64,000 bases of DNA from Pelomonas asaccharophilus_A (GCF_031458115.1 NZ_JAVDXV010000003.1:186001-250000); one strand, 5' to 3'; shown: positions 44,796 to 53,618, numbered from the stretch's first letter. Translations and numbers: made by a program. The notes: a model not told the origin generated them from the letters alone.

Positions 44796-46219
44796 GCGGC
44801 GCGACCGCGCAGCTCGTCCACCGCGGTGCGCAGCGCCCGCCAGAACGCCGGATCCTGCGACGTCGCCATGTTGACGCGCATCAGCGAGCCTGGCGCCCGC
44901 GTGGCGCTGAACAGCGCGCCCGGCGCCGTCAGCCAGCCGGCGTCCAGCAGCGGCTGGGCCAGGCGCTCGCTGTCCACGCCCACGTCCAGCCAGCCGAACA
45001 GGCCGTCCGGCGGCGCGGCCCACGCAAAGCCCTGGCGCGCCGCCAGCGCCGCCACGCGTTGCCGGCCCTGTGCCAGCCGCTCGCGCAGCCGCTGCGCGTG
45101 GCGGCGCAGCCGGCCCTGCTCCATGCACAGCGCGACGGCGCGCTCCAGCACGGGCGAGCTGGTCAGGCCGTCCAGCAGCTTGATGTCGGTCAGCGCGGTC
45201 AGCTTCTCCGGCGCGGCGGCCAGATAGCCCACGCGCCAGGCCGGCGTCAGCACCTTGGAGAAGCCCGACACATAGGTCACGCGGCGCAGCCCGTCCAGCG
45301 CGGCCAGTCGTGGCAGGTGCTCGGGCGCGAGGAAGCCGTAGCTGTCGTCCTCGACGATGTGGAAGTCCAGCTCGTCGGCCAGCCGCAGCAGCTTGTGCGC
45401 GCCGGCCAGGTTGAGGCTGTGGCCGGTGGGGTTGTGCAGCACCGAGACGGTCAGGTAGGCGCGCGGTGCGTGCTGCGCGGCCAGCGCGGCCAGCACGTCC
45501 AGGTCAGGCCCGTTGGCGCCGCGCGGCACCGGCAGCAGCCGCATGCCGGCCTGTGTCAACCGCGCGAACATGATGGCCCAGCCGGGGTCGTCCACCAGCA
45601 CCGCGTCGCCGGGCTGCAGCTGCGTGCGGATCAGCAGGTCCAGCGCATGCGTGGCGCCGTTGGTGGTCAGGATCTGCGCGGGCGACGCATGGATGCCCAG
45701 GTCGGCCAGCCGGTGCGACAGCGCGTCGCGCAGCCGCGCATCGCCGCTGGGGTCGCCGTAGCTGACCTGCAGCCCGTCGCCATCGCCCAGCCGGCGCAGC
45801 GCCGACTGCAGCAGCGCCGGGTCCAGCCAGTCGGCCGGCAGCGTGCCCAGGCCCGGCGAGCGCGCAGCGTCGGCCTCGAACATGCCGCGGATCAGCGCGG
45901 TCGCGTCCATGGGCGCCTGGCGCGGCACCGCACCGGCGGGCCGAGGGCTGCGCGCGCTGGTGGCCGGACGTGACTCGCGCACGAAGAAGCCGCGCTGCCG
46001 GCGCGCCTCCAGCAGGCCGGCAGCCTGCAGCTGGTCATAGGCCGCGACGACCGTGTGCGGGCTGACGCCGTGCTGGCGCGCGCATTCGCGCACGGACGGC
46101 AGGCGGGCGCCCGGCAGCAGCAGGCGTTCGCGGATGCGCTGCGCATAGCGCTCGGCCAGTTGGTCGGCCAGCGGTTGGCTGGCACCGCGCAGCAGCGGGG
46201 GATGTGTACCGGTGGGCAT
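44786..46219 (-). CDS. MocR-family regulator (GntR HTH fused to aminotransferase-like domain)
   Basis: This 477-residue protein joins an N-terminal GntR winged helix (RECARQHGVSPHTVVAAYDQL) to a fold-type I aminotransferase domain with PLP-binding SGFSKVLTPAWRVGYL. MocR proteins use PLP or an amino-acid adduct as signal. It diverges from the EamA exporter gene of an amino-acid related run, so it most likely activates that run. The start at 46219 is an ATG whose codons overlap a TGTACCGGTG repeat. Confidence 0.9.
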   Translation of the reverse strand: MPTGTHPPLLRGASQPLADQLAERYAQRIRERLLLPGARLPSVRECARQHGVSPHTVVAAYDQLQAAGLLEARRQRGFFVRESRPATSARSPRPAGAVPRQAPMDATALIRGMFEADAARSPGLGTLPADWLDPALLQSALRRLGDGDGLQVSYGDPSGDARLRDALSHRLADLGIHASPAQILTTNGATHALDLLIRTQLQPGDAVLVDDPGWAIMFARLTQAGMRLLPVPRGANGPDLDVLAALAAQHAPRAYLTVSVLHNPTGHSLNLAGAHKLLRLADELDFHIVEDDSYGFLAPEHLPRLAALDGLRRVTYVSGFSKVLTPAWRVGYLAAAPEKLTALTDIKLLDGLTSSPVLERAVALCMEQGRLRRHAQRLRERLAQGRQRVAALAARQGFAWAAPPDGLFGWLDVGVDSERLAQPLLDAGWLTAPGALFSATRAPGSLMRVNMATSQDPAFWRALRTAVDELRGRAAAA

Positions 46220-46261
46220 GGCGATACAGATTCGTGGTCTGAGTGGCTGACTGTACCGGTG
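46204..46261 (+). promoter_or_regulatory. Direct repeats, probable MocR binding sites
   Basis: TGTACCGGTG occurs at 46204-46213 and again at 46252-46261, in the divergent control region. MocR regulators usually bind direct repeats. The first copy lies within the first codons of the mocR gene itself. Confidence 0.5.
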
Positions 46262-46292
46262 CTGTATTGCTCGCTGTGCCTAGACTGGGCTC

Positions 46293-47213
46293 ATGTCAGG
46301 GTTATCCACCTCTTCCTCCACGCTGTCGACCACGTCGGCCTCCGATGCGACGCGCGGCCTGCTGCTGGGCGTTGCTGGCGTGCTGATGTTCGCGCTGAGC
46401 ATTCCGATGACGCGGCTGGCCGGCGGCAGCGACGCGGCGCCGCAGCTGGACCCGGCCTTTGTCGCCTTCGGGCGCGCGGCGGTGGCGGGGTTGCTGTCGG
46501 TGGCCTACCTGCTGCTGACCGGCGCACGCCGGCCGCGCGGGCGCGAGTGGGGGCTGCTGGCCTTCACGGCCGCGGGCGTGGTGTTCGGCTGGCCGCTGCT
46601 GCTGGGCTTTGCGGTGCGGCATGTGGATGCGGTGCATGCGTCGGTCGTGTCCGGCGTGCTGCCGCTGGCCACGGCCGTCATCGGGGCGCTGGCGTTGCGA
46701 CAGCGGCCCAGCCTGGGGTTCTGGGCCTGTGCGCTGGCGGGGTTGGCGCTGGTGGTGGGCTTCGCAGCCTGGCGTGGCGCGGGCGGGGTGGAGATGGCTG
46801 ATGGTTTGCTGCTGGGTGCCGTGGTCTGCGCATCGGCGGGCTACATCAGTGGCGCGCGCCTGTCACAGGCCTTCAGCGCCGAGCAGGTGATCTGCTGGGT
46901 GCTGGTCATCAGCCTGCCCGTCACCGTGCCGCTGGCGGTGGCGACGCGGCCGCTCGAGCCGGTCGCCGCGTCGGCGTGGTGGGGCTTCGCCTATGTGTCG
47001 CTGGTGTCGATGTGGATCGGCTTCTTCGCCTGGTATCGCGGCCTGGCGCTGGGCGGCACGCTGCGGGTCAGCCAGGTGCAGGTGATGCAGCCCTTCCTGT
47101 CCATGCTGTTCGCCGTGCCCTTGCTGGGCGAGCGGCTGGACGCGATGACGGTCGTCTTCGCCGTCGCCGTGCTGGGCGTGGTGTGGGTGGGCAAGCGGCA
47201 ACCGGTGAACTGA
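46293..47213 (+). CDS. EamA/DMT-family exporter
   Basis: This 306-residue protein has ten predicted membrane segments in two EamA repeats (GLLLGVAGVLMFALSIP and LLLGAVVCASAGYISGA), the drug/metabolite transporter pattern. DMT genes next to a MocR regulator often export amino acids or related metabolites; the substrate is inferred only from context (racemase, aminotransferase, PhzF downstream). It is the first gene of the run opposite mocR, with the DUF2917 gene 11 bases downstream. Confidence 0.87.
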   Translation: MSGLSTSSSTLSTTSASDATRGLLLGVAGVLMFALSIPMTRLAGGSDAAPQLDPAFVAFGRAAVAGLLSVAYLLLTGARRPRGREWGLLAFTAAGVVFGWPLLLGFAVRHVDAVHASVVSGVLPLATAVIGALALRQRPSLGFWACALAGLALVVGFAAWRGAGGVEMADGLLLGAVVCASAGYISGARLSQAFSAEQVICWVLVISLPVTVPLAVATRPLEPVAASAWWGFAYVSLVSMWIGFFAWYRGLALGGTLRVSQVQVMQPFLSMLFAVPLLGERLDAMTVVFAVAVLGVVWVGKRQPVN

Positions 47214-47224
47214 GGAGACAGATC

Positions 47225-47503
47225 ATGGACGATGGATTCACGACGCGGCTGGGAGCCGGGCAGGCGCTCACGCTGGCCGCGACCCGCGCGCCGCGCCGGC
47301 TGCAGGTGACGCACGGGTTGCTGTGGGTGACGTTGACCGGCGGCAGCGACGACCACTGGATCAGTGCCGGCGAAGGCCTGACGCTGGCGGCTGGCCGCGA
47401 GGCCGTCGTGGAGGGCTGGCCCACGGCGGCCTTCCAGCTGCTGCAGCCGGCGCCGAGCCGCTGGTCCGCGCCCGTGCGGCGCCCCACGCTGGCGGCCGCC
47501 TGA
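47225..47503 (+). CDS. DUF2917 small protein
   Basis: This 92-residue protein matches DUF2917: LTLAATRAPRRLQVTHGLLWVTLTGG is the characteristic block, with a cupin-like beta-rich pattern (DHWISAGEGLTLAAGREAVVEGW). Function unknown; genes of this type often sit beside EamA exporters in Burkholderiales. AGGAG precedes the ATG. It overlaps the next gene by one base (TGATG at 47501). Confidence 0.75.
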   Translation: MDDGFTTRLGAGQALTLAATRAPRRLQVTHGLLWVTLTGGSDDHWISAGEGLTLAAGREAVVEGWPTAAFQLLQPAPSRWSAPVRRPTLAAA

Positions 47504-48198
47504 TGAAGACGCTGGGCGTGCTGGGCGGCATGAGCTGGGAGTCCACCCAGCATCTGTACGCGCTGTTGAACCGCGGCGTCGCCGCGCGGCTGGGCGGCCT
47601 GCACAGCGCGCAGCTGGTGCTGCACAGCGTGGACTTCGCGCCCATCGCGGCGATGCAGGCGGAGGGTGACTGGGCCGAGGCCGCGCGCGTGCTGGGCGAG
47701 GCCGCCATGGGCCTGCGCCGCGCCGGCGCCGAGGCGCTGCTGATCGCGACGAACACCATGCACAAGGTCGCCGCCGACGTGGAGCGCGCGGCCGGCCTGC
47801 CGGTGCTGCACATCGTCGACGCGACCGCCGAGGCCTTGCGCGCCGCCGGCGTGAAGCGCGCCGGTCTGCTGGCCACGCGCTTCACGATGGAGCAGGGCTT
47901 CTACCGCGACCGCCTGTGGGAGCGCTTCGGCATCGAGGCCATCGTGCCCGACGAGGCGGGTCGCGCCGCCGTGCACCGTGTCATCTACGAGGAGCTGTGC
48001 CGCGGCCGCTTCGAGCCGGCGTCGCGCGAACTGCTGCGCGCGCAGGTCGCTGCGCTGGCCGATCGGGGGGCGCAGGCCGTCATCCTGGGCTGCACGGAGC
48101 TGGGTCTGCTGCTGCCGGCGGGCTCTCCCGCCGCGCTGCCGCTGTTCGACTCCACCGACTTGCAGGCCCGTGCCGCGGTCCACTGGATGCTAGGCTGA
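47503..48198 (+). CDS. Aspartate/glutamate racemase-family protein lacking the first catalytic Cys
   Basis: This 231-residue protein closely resembles E. coli YgeA: MKTLGVLGGMSWEST, GLHSAQLVLHSVDF and ATNTMHKVA align without gaps as far as I can recall that sequence. PLP-independent racemases use two cysteines. The second is present (ILGCTELGLLLP, C197), but the first, in the C-T-N-T-M-H motif of YgeA, is alanine here (A82, codon GCG). With one cysteine it may be a weak racemase, a one-directional isomerase/hydrolase-like enzyme, or a different activity. Its start overlaps the DUF2917 stop. Confidence 0.85.
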   Translation: MKTLGVLGGMSWESTQHLYALLNRGVAARLGGLHSAQLVLHSVDFAPIAAMQAEGDWAEAARVLGEAAMGLRRAGAEALLIATNTMHKVAADVERAAGLPVLHIVDATAEALRAAGVKRAGLLATRFTMEQGFYRDRLWERFGIEAIVPDEAGRAAVHRVIYEELCRGRFEPASRELLRAQVAALADRGAQAVILGCTELGLLLPAGSPAALPLFDSTDLQARAAVHWMLG

Positions 48199-48228
48199 TC
48201 GCTTCAAGAATTCTTTTCCGAGACAACC

Positions 48229-49437
48229 ATGACCACCGTCTGGACCCAGGCGCGGCGTGCCGCGCGCATGAACCCGTCCATCATTCGCGAGATCCTCAAG
48301 GTCACCGAGAAGCCTGGCATCCTGTCCATGGCCGGCGGCCTGCCCAGCGCGGACACCTTTCCGGTCGACGCCATCAAGGCCGCCTGCGACCGCGTGCTGA
48401 CTAACACGCCGCGCGAGGCGCTGCAGTACGCGTCCAGCGAGGGCTATGCGCCGCTGCGCGAATGGGTGGCCGCGCGGGTCGCTTCACTGGGCATGAAGGT
48501 TTCGCCCGACCAGGTGCTGGTCACCAGCGGCTCGCAGCAGGGGCTGGACCTGGTGGGCAAGATCCTGTGCGATGCCGGTGCGCCGGTGGCCGTCGAGACG
48601 CCCACCTATCTGGGCGCTCTGCAGGCCTTCACGCCGTTCGAGCCGCTGTTCGCCAGCCTGGCCAGCGACGAGCAGGGCCCGCGCCCCGAGGCCATCGCGG
48701 CGCTGCCGCACGATGCGCCGGGCACGCGCTTCAGCTATCTGCTGCCCAACTACCAGAACCCCACCGGCCGCGTGATGGGCGCCCAGCGCCGCGCCGAGGT
48801 CGTCGAGGCCTCGCGGCGCGCCGGCGTGCCCATCGTCGAGGACAACCCCTACGGCGACCTGTGGTTCGACGAGCCGCCGCCGGCCTCGATGTCCAGCCTG
48901 TGGCCCGAGGGCTCGCTGTACATGGGCTCGTTCTCCAAGGTGCTGACGCCGGGCTTCCGCCTGGGCTACGTCATCGCACCGAGCGAGCTGTACCCGAAGC
49001 TGCTGCAGGCCAAGCAGGCCGCCGACCTGCACACGCCCGGCTTCAACCAGCGCGTGGTGCACGAGGTCGTGAAGGACGGTTTCCTGGACAGCCATGTGCC
49101 GTCCATCCGCGCGCGCTACAAGGCCAACCGCGACGCGATGGCCGACGCGCTGCGCAAGCACCTGCCGGCCGGCTGCGAGTGGCAGTCGCCGCAGGGCGGC
49201 ATGTTCTTCTGGATCCGCCTGCCCGCGGGCCTGGACGCGATGGCGCTGCTGCCGCGCGCGGTGGATGCCGGCGTGGCCTATGTGCCCGGCGCCGCCTTCT
49301 ACGCGCACCAGCCCGACCCGCGCGCGCTGCGCCTCTCCTTCGTCACGCTGACGCCAGACCTCATCCATGAAGGCGTGGAGAAGCTGGGCCGGCTGCTGCA
49401 CGAGGCGCTGGAGCCCGCGATGGAGCACGCGCCCTGA
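48229..49437 (+). CDS. PLP-dependent aminotransferase, class I/II (2-aminoadipate/LysN-like)
   Basis: This 402-residue fold-type I enzyme has the PLP lysine in GSFSKVLTPGFRLGYV, the ring-stacking region VTSGSQQGLDLVGK and YLLPNYQNPTGRVM. It resembles 2-aminoadipate and broad-specificity aromatic/branched-chain aminotransferases. It stands 30 bases after the racemase-like gene, and its stop overlaps the ATG of the GNAT gene. Together with MocR control this suggests degradation or remodelling of a specific amino acid. Confidence 0.9.
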   Translation: MTTVWTQARRAARMNPSIIREILKVTEKPGILSMAGGLPSADTFPVDAIKAACDRVLTNTPREALQYASSEGYAPLREWVAARVASLGMKVSPDQVLVTSGSQQGLDLVGKILCDAGAPVAVETPTYLGALQAFTPFEPLFASLASDEQGPRPEAIAALPHDAPGTRFSYLLPNYQNPTGRVMGAQRRAEVVEASRRAGVPIVEDNPYGDLWFDEPPPASMSSLWPEGSLYMGSFSKVLTPGFRLGYVIAPSELYPKLLQAKQAADLHTPGFNQRVVHEVVKDGFLDSHVPSIRARYKANRDAMADALRKHLPAGCEWQSPQGGMFFWIRLPAGLDAMALLPRAVDAGVAYVPGAAFYAHQPDPRALRLSFVTLTPDLIHEGVEKLGRLLHEALEPAMEHAP

Positions 49438-49868
49438 TGGAGGGCTACCGCCTCAGCTTCGCGCCCGCGGACATCGACGCGGGCGCGGCCCATGCCTTCC
49501 TGCGCGGCGCCTACTGGTGCGAAGGCATTCCGCTGGCGACGGTGCAGCGCGCGATTGAACATTCGCTGTGCATCGCGCTGCTGGCCGATGGGGCAGGGCA
49601 GGTGGGCTTCGCGCGTGTGGTCACCGACCGCACGACCTTTGCCTATCTGTGCGACGTCTATGTGCTGGACGCGCACCGCGGCCGCGGCCTCGCGACGTGG
49701 ATGGTGCAGACGCTGATGGAGCATGCCGACCTGCAAGGCCTGCGCCGCTTCATGCTGTTCACCAAGGACGCGCAATCGCTGTACGCGCCGCGCGGCTTCA
49801 CGCCGCTGGCCACGCCGGATCGCGGCATGGAAATCGTCAAACCCGGTCTTTATTTGAAGCAACCATGA
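49437..49868 (+). CDS. GNAT-family N-acetyltransferase
   Basis: This 143-residue protein has the acetyl-CoA-binding motif DVYVLDAHRGRGLATWMV and a typical GNAT C-terminus (LFTKDAQSLYAPRGFTPL). It is of the small, single-domain kind (COG0454-like) that often acetylate amino acids or amines. It overlaps both neighbours by start/stop fusion (TGATG at 49435 and ATGA at 49865), so it is part of the same operon. Confidence 0.87.
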   Translation: MEGYRLSFAPADIDAGAAHAFLRGAYWCEGIPLATVQRAIEHSLCIALLADGAGQVGFARVVTDRTTFAYLCDVYVLDAHRGRGLATWMVQTLMEHADLQGLRRFMLFTKDAQSLYAPRGFTPLATPDRGMEIVKPGLYLKQP

Positions 49869-50704
49869 CTCAATTGCGCCGCTTTGCCCAGGTCGATGTG
49901 TTCACCGCGCAGCCGCTGAAGGGCAATGCGCTGGCCGTCGTCATCGACGGCGCGGGCCTGTCCGACGACGAGATGGCCGCGTTCGCGCGCTGGACCAATC
50001 TGTCCGAGACCACCTTCCTGCTGCCGCCCACCGACCCCGCGGCGGACTACCGCGTGCGCATCTTCACGCCCGGCGGCGAACTGCCGTTCGCGGGCCACCC
50101 GACGCTGGGCAGTGCGCATGCCTTCCTGGCCAGTGGCGGCGACGTGAAGAAGCCCGGCGAGGTCGTGCAGCAATGCGCCATCGGGCTGGTGCGCGTGAAG
50201 CGCGACGGCGCGCGGCTGGCCTTTGCCGCGCCGCCGCTGAAGCGCAGCGGACCGGTCGGCGCGGCCGAGCGGGCGCAGGTCATCGCGTCGCTGCGCATCG
50301 CGCCCGAGGCGCTGCTGGACCTGGTCTGGTGCGACAACGGTCCCGGCTGGATGGCCGCACGCCTGCCCGACGCGGCCAGCGTGCTGGCGCTGCAACCGGA
50401 CTTCGTCGCGATGCAGGGGCTGAAGCTGGGCGTCGTCGGCGCGCATCCAGCGGGCGGCGAATGCCAGTTCGAGGTGCGTGCCTTTGTGCCGGACCTGGGC
50501 ATCCCCGAGGACCCCGTCACCGGCAGCCTGAATGCCGGGCTGGCGCTGTGGCTGCAGGAGGCCGGCCTGGCGGGCGACCGCTATGTGGCAGCCCAGGGCG
50601 CGGCGCTGGGTCGCGCGGGCCGCGTGCATGTCGTGCGCGATGGCGAGGCGACCTGGATCGGTGGCGATGTGACGCCGTTGATCCACGGGCAGGTCAAGCT
50701 GTGA
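49865..50704 (+). CDS. PhzF-family isomerase
   Basis: This 279-residue protein matches the PhzF/diaminopimelate-epimerase fold: QVDVFTAQPLKGNALAVV, the catalytic glutamate in NLSETTFL, and GGELPFAGHPTLGSAHAFL, with DLGIPEDPVTGSLNAGLA in the second half. PhzF itself isomerises a phenazine precursor; other members act on unknown small metabolites. No phenazine genes are present. The start overlaps the GNAT stop and the stop overlaps the GTG of the VOC gene. Confidence 0.92.
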   Translation: MTQLRRFAQVDVFTAQPLKGNALAVVIDGAGLSDDEMAAFARWTNLSETTFLLPPTDPAADYRVRIFTPGGELPFAGHPTLGSAHAFLASGGDVKKPGEVVQQCAIGLVRVKRDGARLAFAAPPLKRSGPVGAAERAQVIASLRIAPEALLDLVWCDNGPGWMAARLPDAASVLALQPDFVAMQGLKLGVVGAHPAGGECQFEVRAFVPDLGIPEDPVTGSLNAGLALWLQEAGLAGDRYVAAQGAALGRAGRVHVVRDGEATWIGGDVTPLIHGQVKL

Positions 50705-51285
50705 GCATGGAGCTGGACCACCTGGTGGTCGGCGCCGCAACGCTGGACGAAGGCGTCGCCTGGTGCGAGTGCGTGCTCGGCGTGACGCCGCAGCCGGGCG
50801 GCAAGCATGCGCTGATGGGTACGCACAACCGGCTCGTCAACATCAGCGGGCCGCGCCATCCCCGCTGCTATCTGGAAGTCATTGCCATCGACCCCAATGC
50901 GCCGCTGCCCGGCCGGCCGCGCTGGTTCGATCTAGATTTGCCGGCGCTGCGTGAGCGGCTGGCTCAAGGGCCGGGGCTGATCCATTGGGTGGCGCGCGTG
51001 CCGAATCTCGACGCCGCGCTGGCGTACTGGCGCGGCGAGGGCGTGGATGCCGGCGAGGCGACCGCGGCGTCGCGCGGCAACCTGCGCTGGCGCATCGCGC
51101 TGCGCGCCGACGGCCGCCGTCTGCGCCGCGAGGCCTTGCCGGTGCTGATCGAATGGGGTGACGCGCACCCGACCGACACGCTGCCCGACCAGGCCGTGCA
51201 ACTGCTGGACTTCGACACGCGCGACGGCCTGCGCGCCCGGCTGCAGACGCCGCGCGGCGAGGTCGAACTGGAGGTGATCGGATGA
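50701..51285 (+). CDS. VOC/glyoxalase-like domain protein
   Basis: This 194-residue protein begins ELDHLVVGAATLDEGVAWCECVLGV, typical of the glyoxalase-like (vicinal oxygen chelate) superfamily. Later motifs are less clear, and the metal-binding residues cannot be fixed by eye. I place the start at GTG 50701, seven bases after AGG and overlapping the PhzF stop; an ATG at 50707 is equally possible. The stop overlaps the AlaX start. Substrate unknown. Confidence 0.8.
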   Translation: MSMELDHLVVGAATLDEGVAWCECVLGVTPQPGGKHALMGTHNRLVNISGPRHPRCYLEVIAIDPNAPLPGRPRWFDLDLPALRERLAQGPGLIHWVARVPNLDAALAYWRGEGVDAGEATAASRGNLRWRIALRADGRRLRREALPVLIEWGDAHPTDTLPDQAVQLLDFDTRDGLRARLQTPRGEVELEVIG

Positions 51286-52004
51286 GGACCGAGGACTTGT
51301 TCCGCGAGGACGCGACGCTGCTGGACTGCGACGCCACCGTCATCGCGCAAGGCGAGGGTGGCGTGCTGCTGGACCGCACCGTCTGCTACCCGCTGGGCGG
51401 CGGACAGGCCGGCGACACCGGCTGGCTGGTGGCCGGCGAACGGCGCTGGCGCGTGACCGACACGCGCAAGAGCAAGGAACACCCGGAGGCCATCGTCCAT
51501 CTGATCGAAGGCGAATTGCCTGCCCTTGGGACGGCGGTGCGCGTGGAAGTCGACGCGCAGCGTCGCCAGGCCCACCGGCGCTTTCACACGGCCACGCATC
51601 TGCTGTGCGCGCTGCTGCCCTATCCGGTCGACGGCTGCTCCATCACCGAGGCCTATGCGCGGCTGGACTTCCACACCGACGAGCCCTTCGACAAGGACGC
51701 CATCCAGGCCGGGCTGACGCGATTGGTGGCCGAGGCGCATCCGGTCGGGCATCGCTGGATCACCGAGGAAGAACTGGATGCGAATCCGGGCCTGGTGCGC
51801 TCGATGAGCGTGCAGCCTCCGCGTGGTTTGGGGCGGGTGCGGGTGCTGGAGATTGATGGCGTGGATCTGCAGCCTTGCGGGGGCACGCACGTCTCCAACA
51901 CAGTGGAAATCGGTGCCGTCTTGATCACCAAGATCGAGAAGAAATCAGCCAAGACCCGCAGGGTCGTGCTCGGCTTTGCCGAGCCGGCCGCGGGTCGGAG
52001 CTGA
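51282..52004 (+). CDS. Alanyl-tRNA editing protein AlaX
   Basis: This 240-residue protein is a free-standing editing domain that deacylates mischarged tRNA-Ala. The zinc ligands are in HTATH (HxxxH) and CGGTH (CxxxH). The N-terminal half lies within YPLGGGQAGDTGWL, typical of AlaX-M/L. It overlaps the VOC gene by 4 bases. Amino-acid-modifying neighbours suggest that this run protects translation from a non-standard or mis-activated amino acid, which is inference. Confidence 0.9.
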   Translation: MRTEDLFREDATLLDCDATVIAQGEGGVLLDRTVCYPLGGGQAGDTGWLVAGERRWRVTDTRKSKEHPEAIVHLIEGELPALGTAVRVEVDAQRRQAHRRFHTATHLLCALLPYPVDGCSITEAYARLDFHTDEPFDKDAIQAGLTRLVAEAHPVGHRWITEEELDANPGLVRSMSVQPPRGLGRVRVLEIDGVDLQPCGGTHVSNTVEIGAVLITKIEKKSAKTRRVVLGFAEPAAGRS

Positions 52005-52020
52005 TTTCTGGGGAGCACTC

Positions 52021-52098
52021 ATGTGCGCGCAGCGGACGTGGGTGATCACCAAGAAGAGTGCCAAGACTAGACGTGCAGTCTTGGGATTTGCCGGCTGA
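52021..52098 (+). pseudogene. AlaX C-terminal-like fragment or 25-codon micro-ORF
   Basis: Just downstream of AlaX is an ATG with GGGGAG five bases upstream, followed by 24 more codons. Its last 18 residues (WVITKKSAKTRRAVLGFAG) closely match the AlaX tail VLITKIEKKSAKTRRVVLGF, with four residues missing. It is either a decayed duplicate of the AlaX 3' end, left by recombination, or a real small protein. Confidence 0.5.
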
Positions 52099-52123
52099 CC
52101 TCGCTGGCTACACTGCGTCGTCT

Positions 52124-52639
52124 ATGTCCGGCCCCGATATACAGCTCTTCACGCCCGCAACTTCCGAGCACTGGCAGGAGACCCGCTTCATCCTGCGCGA
52201 CTACGCGAACAGCCTGGACGTGGACCTGTGCTTCCAGGGCTTTGAAGAGGAACTGGCCAGCCTGCCCGGCGCCTATGAGCAGCCGGGCGGCCTGATGCTG
52301 CTGGCCACCGTGGATGGCGCCGTTGCCGGCAGTGGCGCATTCCGCCCGCTGCCCGATGCCGACTACCCCAATGCCTGCGAAATGAAGCGCCTCTACGTGC
52401 GCCCCGCCTTCCGCCGTTTCGGCCTGGGCCGGCTGCTGGCGCAGGCGCTGATGGATCGCGCCACCGAGGCGGGCTACTCCAGCATGCTGCTGGACACGCT
52501 GGACGATATGGAGGCGGCGCGTGGCCTGTATGAAAGCCTGGGCTTCGTCGAAGTGCCGCCGTTCTACTTCAACCCGATACCCGGTGCGCACTACCTGAAG
52601 GCCGAATTGGGCTCCTTCCGTCCCAGTTACTTCGGATAA
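52124..52639 (+). CDS. GNAT-family N-acetyltransferase
   Basis: This 171-residue protein has the acetyl-CoA-binding loop LYVRPAFRRFGLGRLL and the downstream LDTLDDMEAARGLYESLGF block of GNAT enzymes. The ATG giving MSGPDIQLF is used; the longer frame reads through the AlaX-like fragment and lacks a ribosome site. It does not overlap its neighbours, so it may be outside the preceding operon. Substrate unknown. Confidence 0.85.
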   Translation: MSGPDIQLFTPATSEHWQETRFILRDYANSLDVDLCFQGFEEELASLPGAYEQPGGLMLLATVDGAVAGSGAFRPLPDADYPNACEMKRLYVRPAFRRFGLGRLLAQALMDRATEAGYSSMLLDTLDDMEAARGLYESLGFVEVPPFYFNPIPGAHYLKAELGSFRPSYFG

Positions 52640-52656
52640 CGGCCTAGAGTGCCTGG

Positions 52657-53556
52657 ATGGTTTCCTACGACATCCAAGCTCTCGGCCCCCATCGCTGCCT
52701 GCTGGGCGAATCCCCGCTCTGGCATCCCGACGAACAGCAGTTCTACTGCGTCGACATTCCTGGCAAGCAGGTGCTGCGCTGGCGTGCCGGCGCCGATGCG
52801 CCCGACGTCTTTGCGCAGGACTCCGAACCCGCCTGCATCGCCGCGCGCGAAGGCGGCGGCCTGGTGGTGGCGCGCCGCGACGGCCTGTGGGCCTTGGACA
52901 CGGCTGATGGGCAGATGCAGCGGCTGGCCGCGCCGCCCTATGACCCTGCCCGCCAGCGCTACAACGACGGCAAGCCCGACGCGGCCGGCCGCTTCTGGAT
53001 CGGTGCGCTCAGCGACGCGCGCGAGCCGGAGGCGTCGCTGTACCGCGTCGACGCCTCCGGTGCGCAGGCTCAGCTGGGCGGCATCGTGACGTCCAACGGC
53101 CTGGCCTGGAGCCCGGACGGCCGCTGGATCTACCGCAGCGACACCAAGGCGCACACGGTCTGGCGCCATGCCTTTGATGTGGCTGCGGGCAGGCTGGGCG
53201 ATGCCCAGGAGTTCGCGCGCTTCACGCCGCGCGCCGCCGATCAACCCTTGTCGACCTACGGCGGCCGCCCCGATGGCGCGGCCGTGGACGAATCCGGCGC
53301 CTACTGGGTGGCCATGTTCGAAGGCAAGCGACTGCTGCGTTATGCGCCCAGCGGCGAATTGCTGGAAGGCATCGCGCTGCCGGTGCGCTGCCCCACGATG
53401 CCGGCCTTCGGCGGCGCCGACCGGCGCACGCTGTTCATCACGACGGCCAGCGACAAGCGCCCGGCCGATGAGCTGGCCCAGGAGCCGTGGGCTGGCGCCG
53501 TGCTGACGCTCAGAGTGGACGTGCCGGGCCTGCCCGCCAACCGCTGCCGGCTGTAA
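52657..53556 (+). CDS. SMP-30/gluconolactonase-family protein
   Basis: This 299-residue cytoplasmic beta-propeller has the SMP-30 landmarks LLGESPLWHPDEQQFYCVDI, YNDGKPDAAGRFWIGAL and TSNGLAWSPDGRWIYRSDT, containing the usual metal-binding Glu, Asn and Asp. Family members hydrolyse sugar lactones. No sugar-acid genes are adjacent. It stands 17 bases after the GNAT gene and about 150 bases before atpI. Confidence 0.88.
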   Translation: MVSYDIQALGPHRCLLGESPLWHPDEQQFYCVDIPGKQVLRWRAGADAPDVFAQDSEPACIAAREGGGLVVARRDGLWALDTADGQMQRLAAPPYDPARQRYNDGKPDAAGRFWIGALSDAREPEASLYRVDASGAQAQLGGIVTSNGLAWSPDGRWIYRSDTKAHTVWRHAFDVAAGRLGDAQEFARFTPRAADQPLSTYGGRPDGAAVDESGAYWVAMFEGKRLLRYAPSGELLEGIALPVRCPTMPAFGGADRRTLFITTASDKRPADELAQEPWAGAVLTLRVDVPGLPANRCRL

Positions 53557-53618
53557 AGCTGTCGCGCTGCGACGCCCCCCGTGGACGCGGGTGGATGGCG
53601 TCGTCTGTGGGGTGTGTT

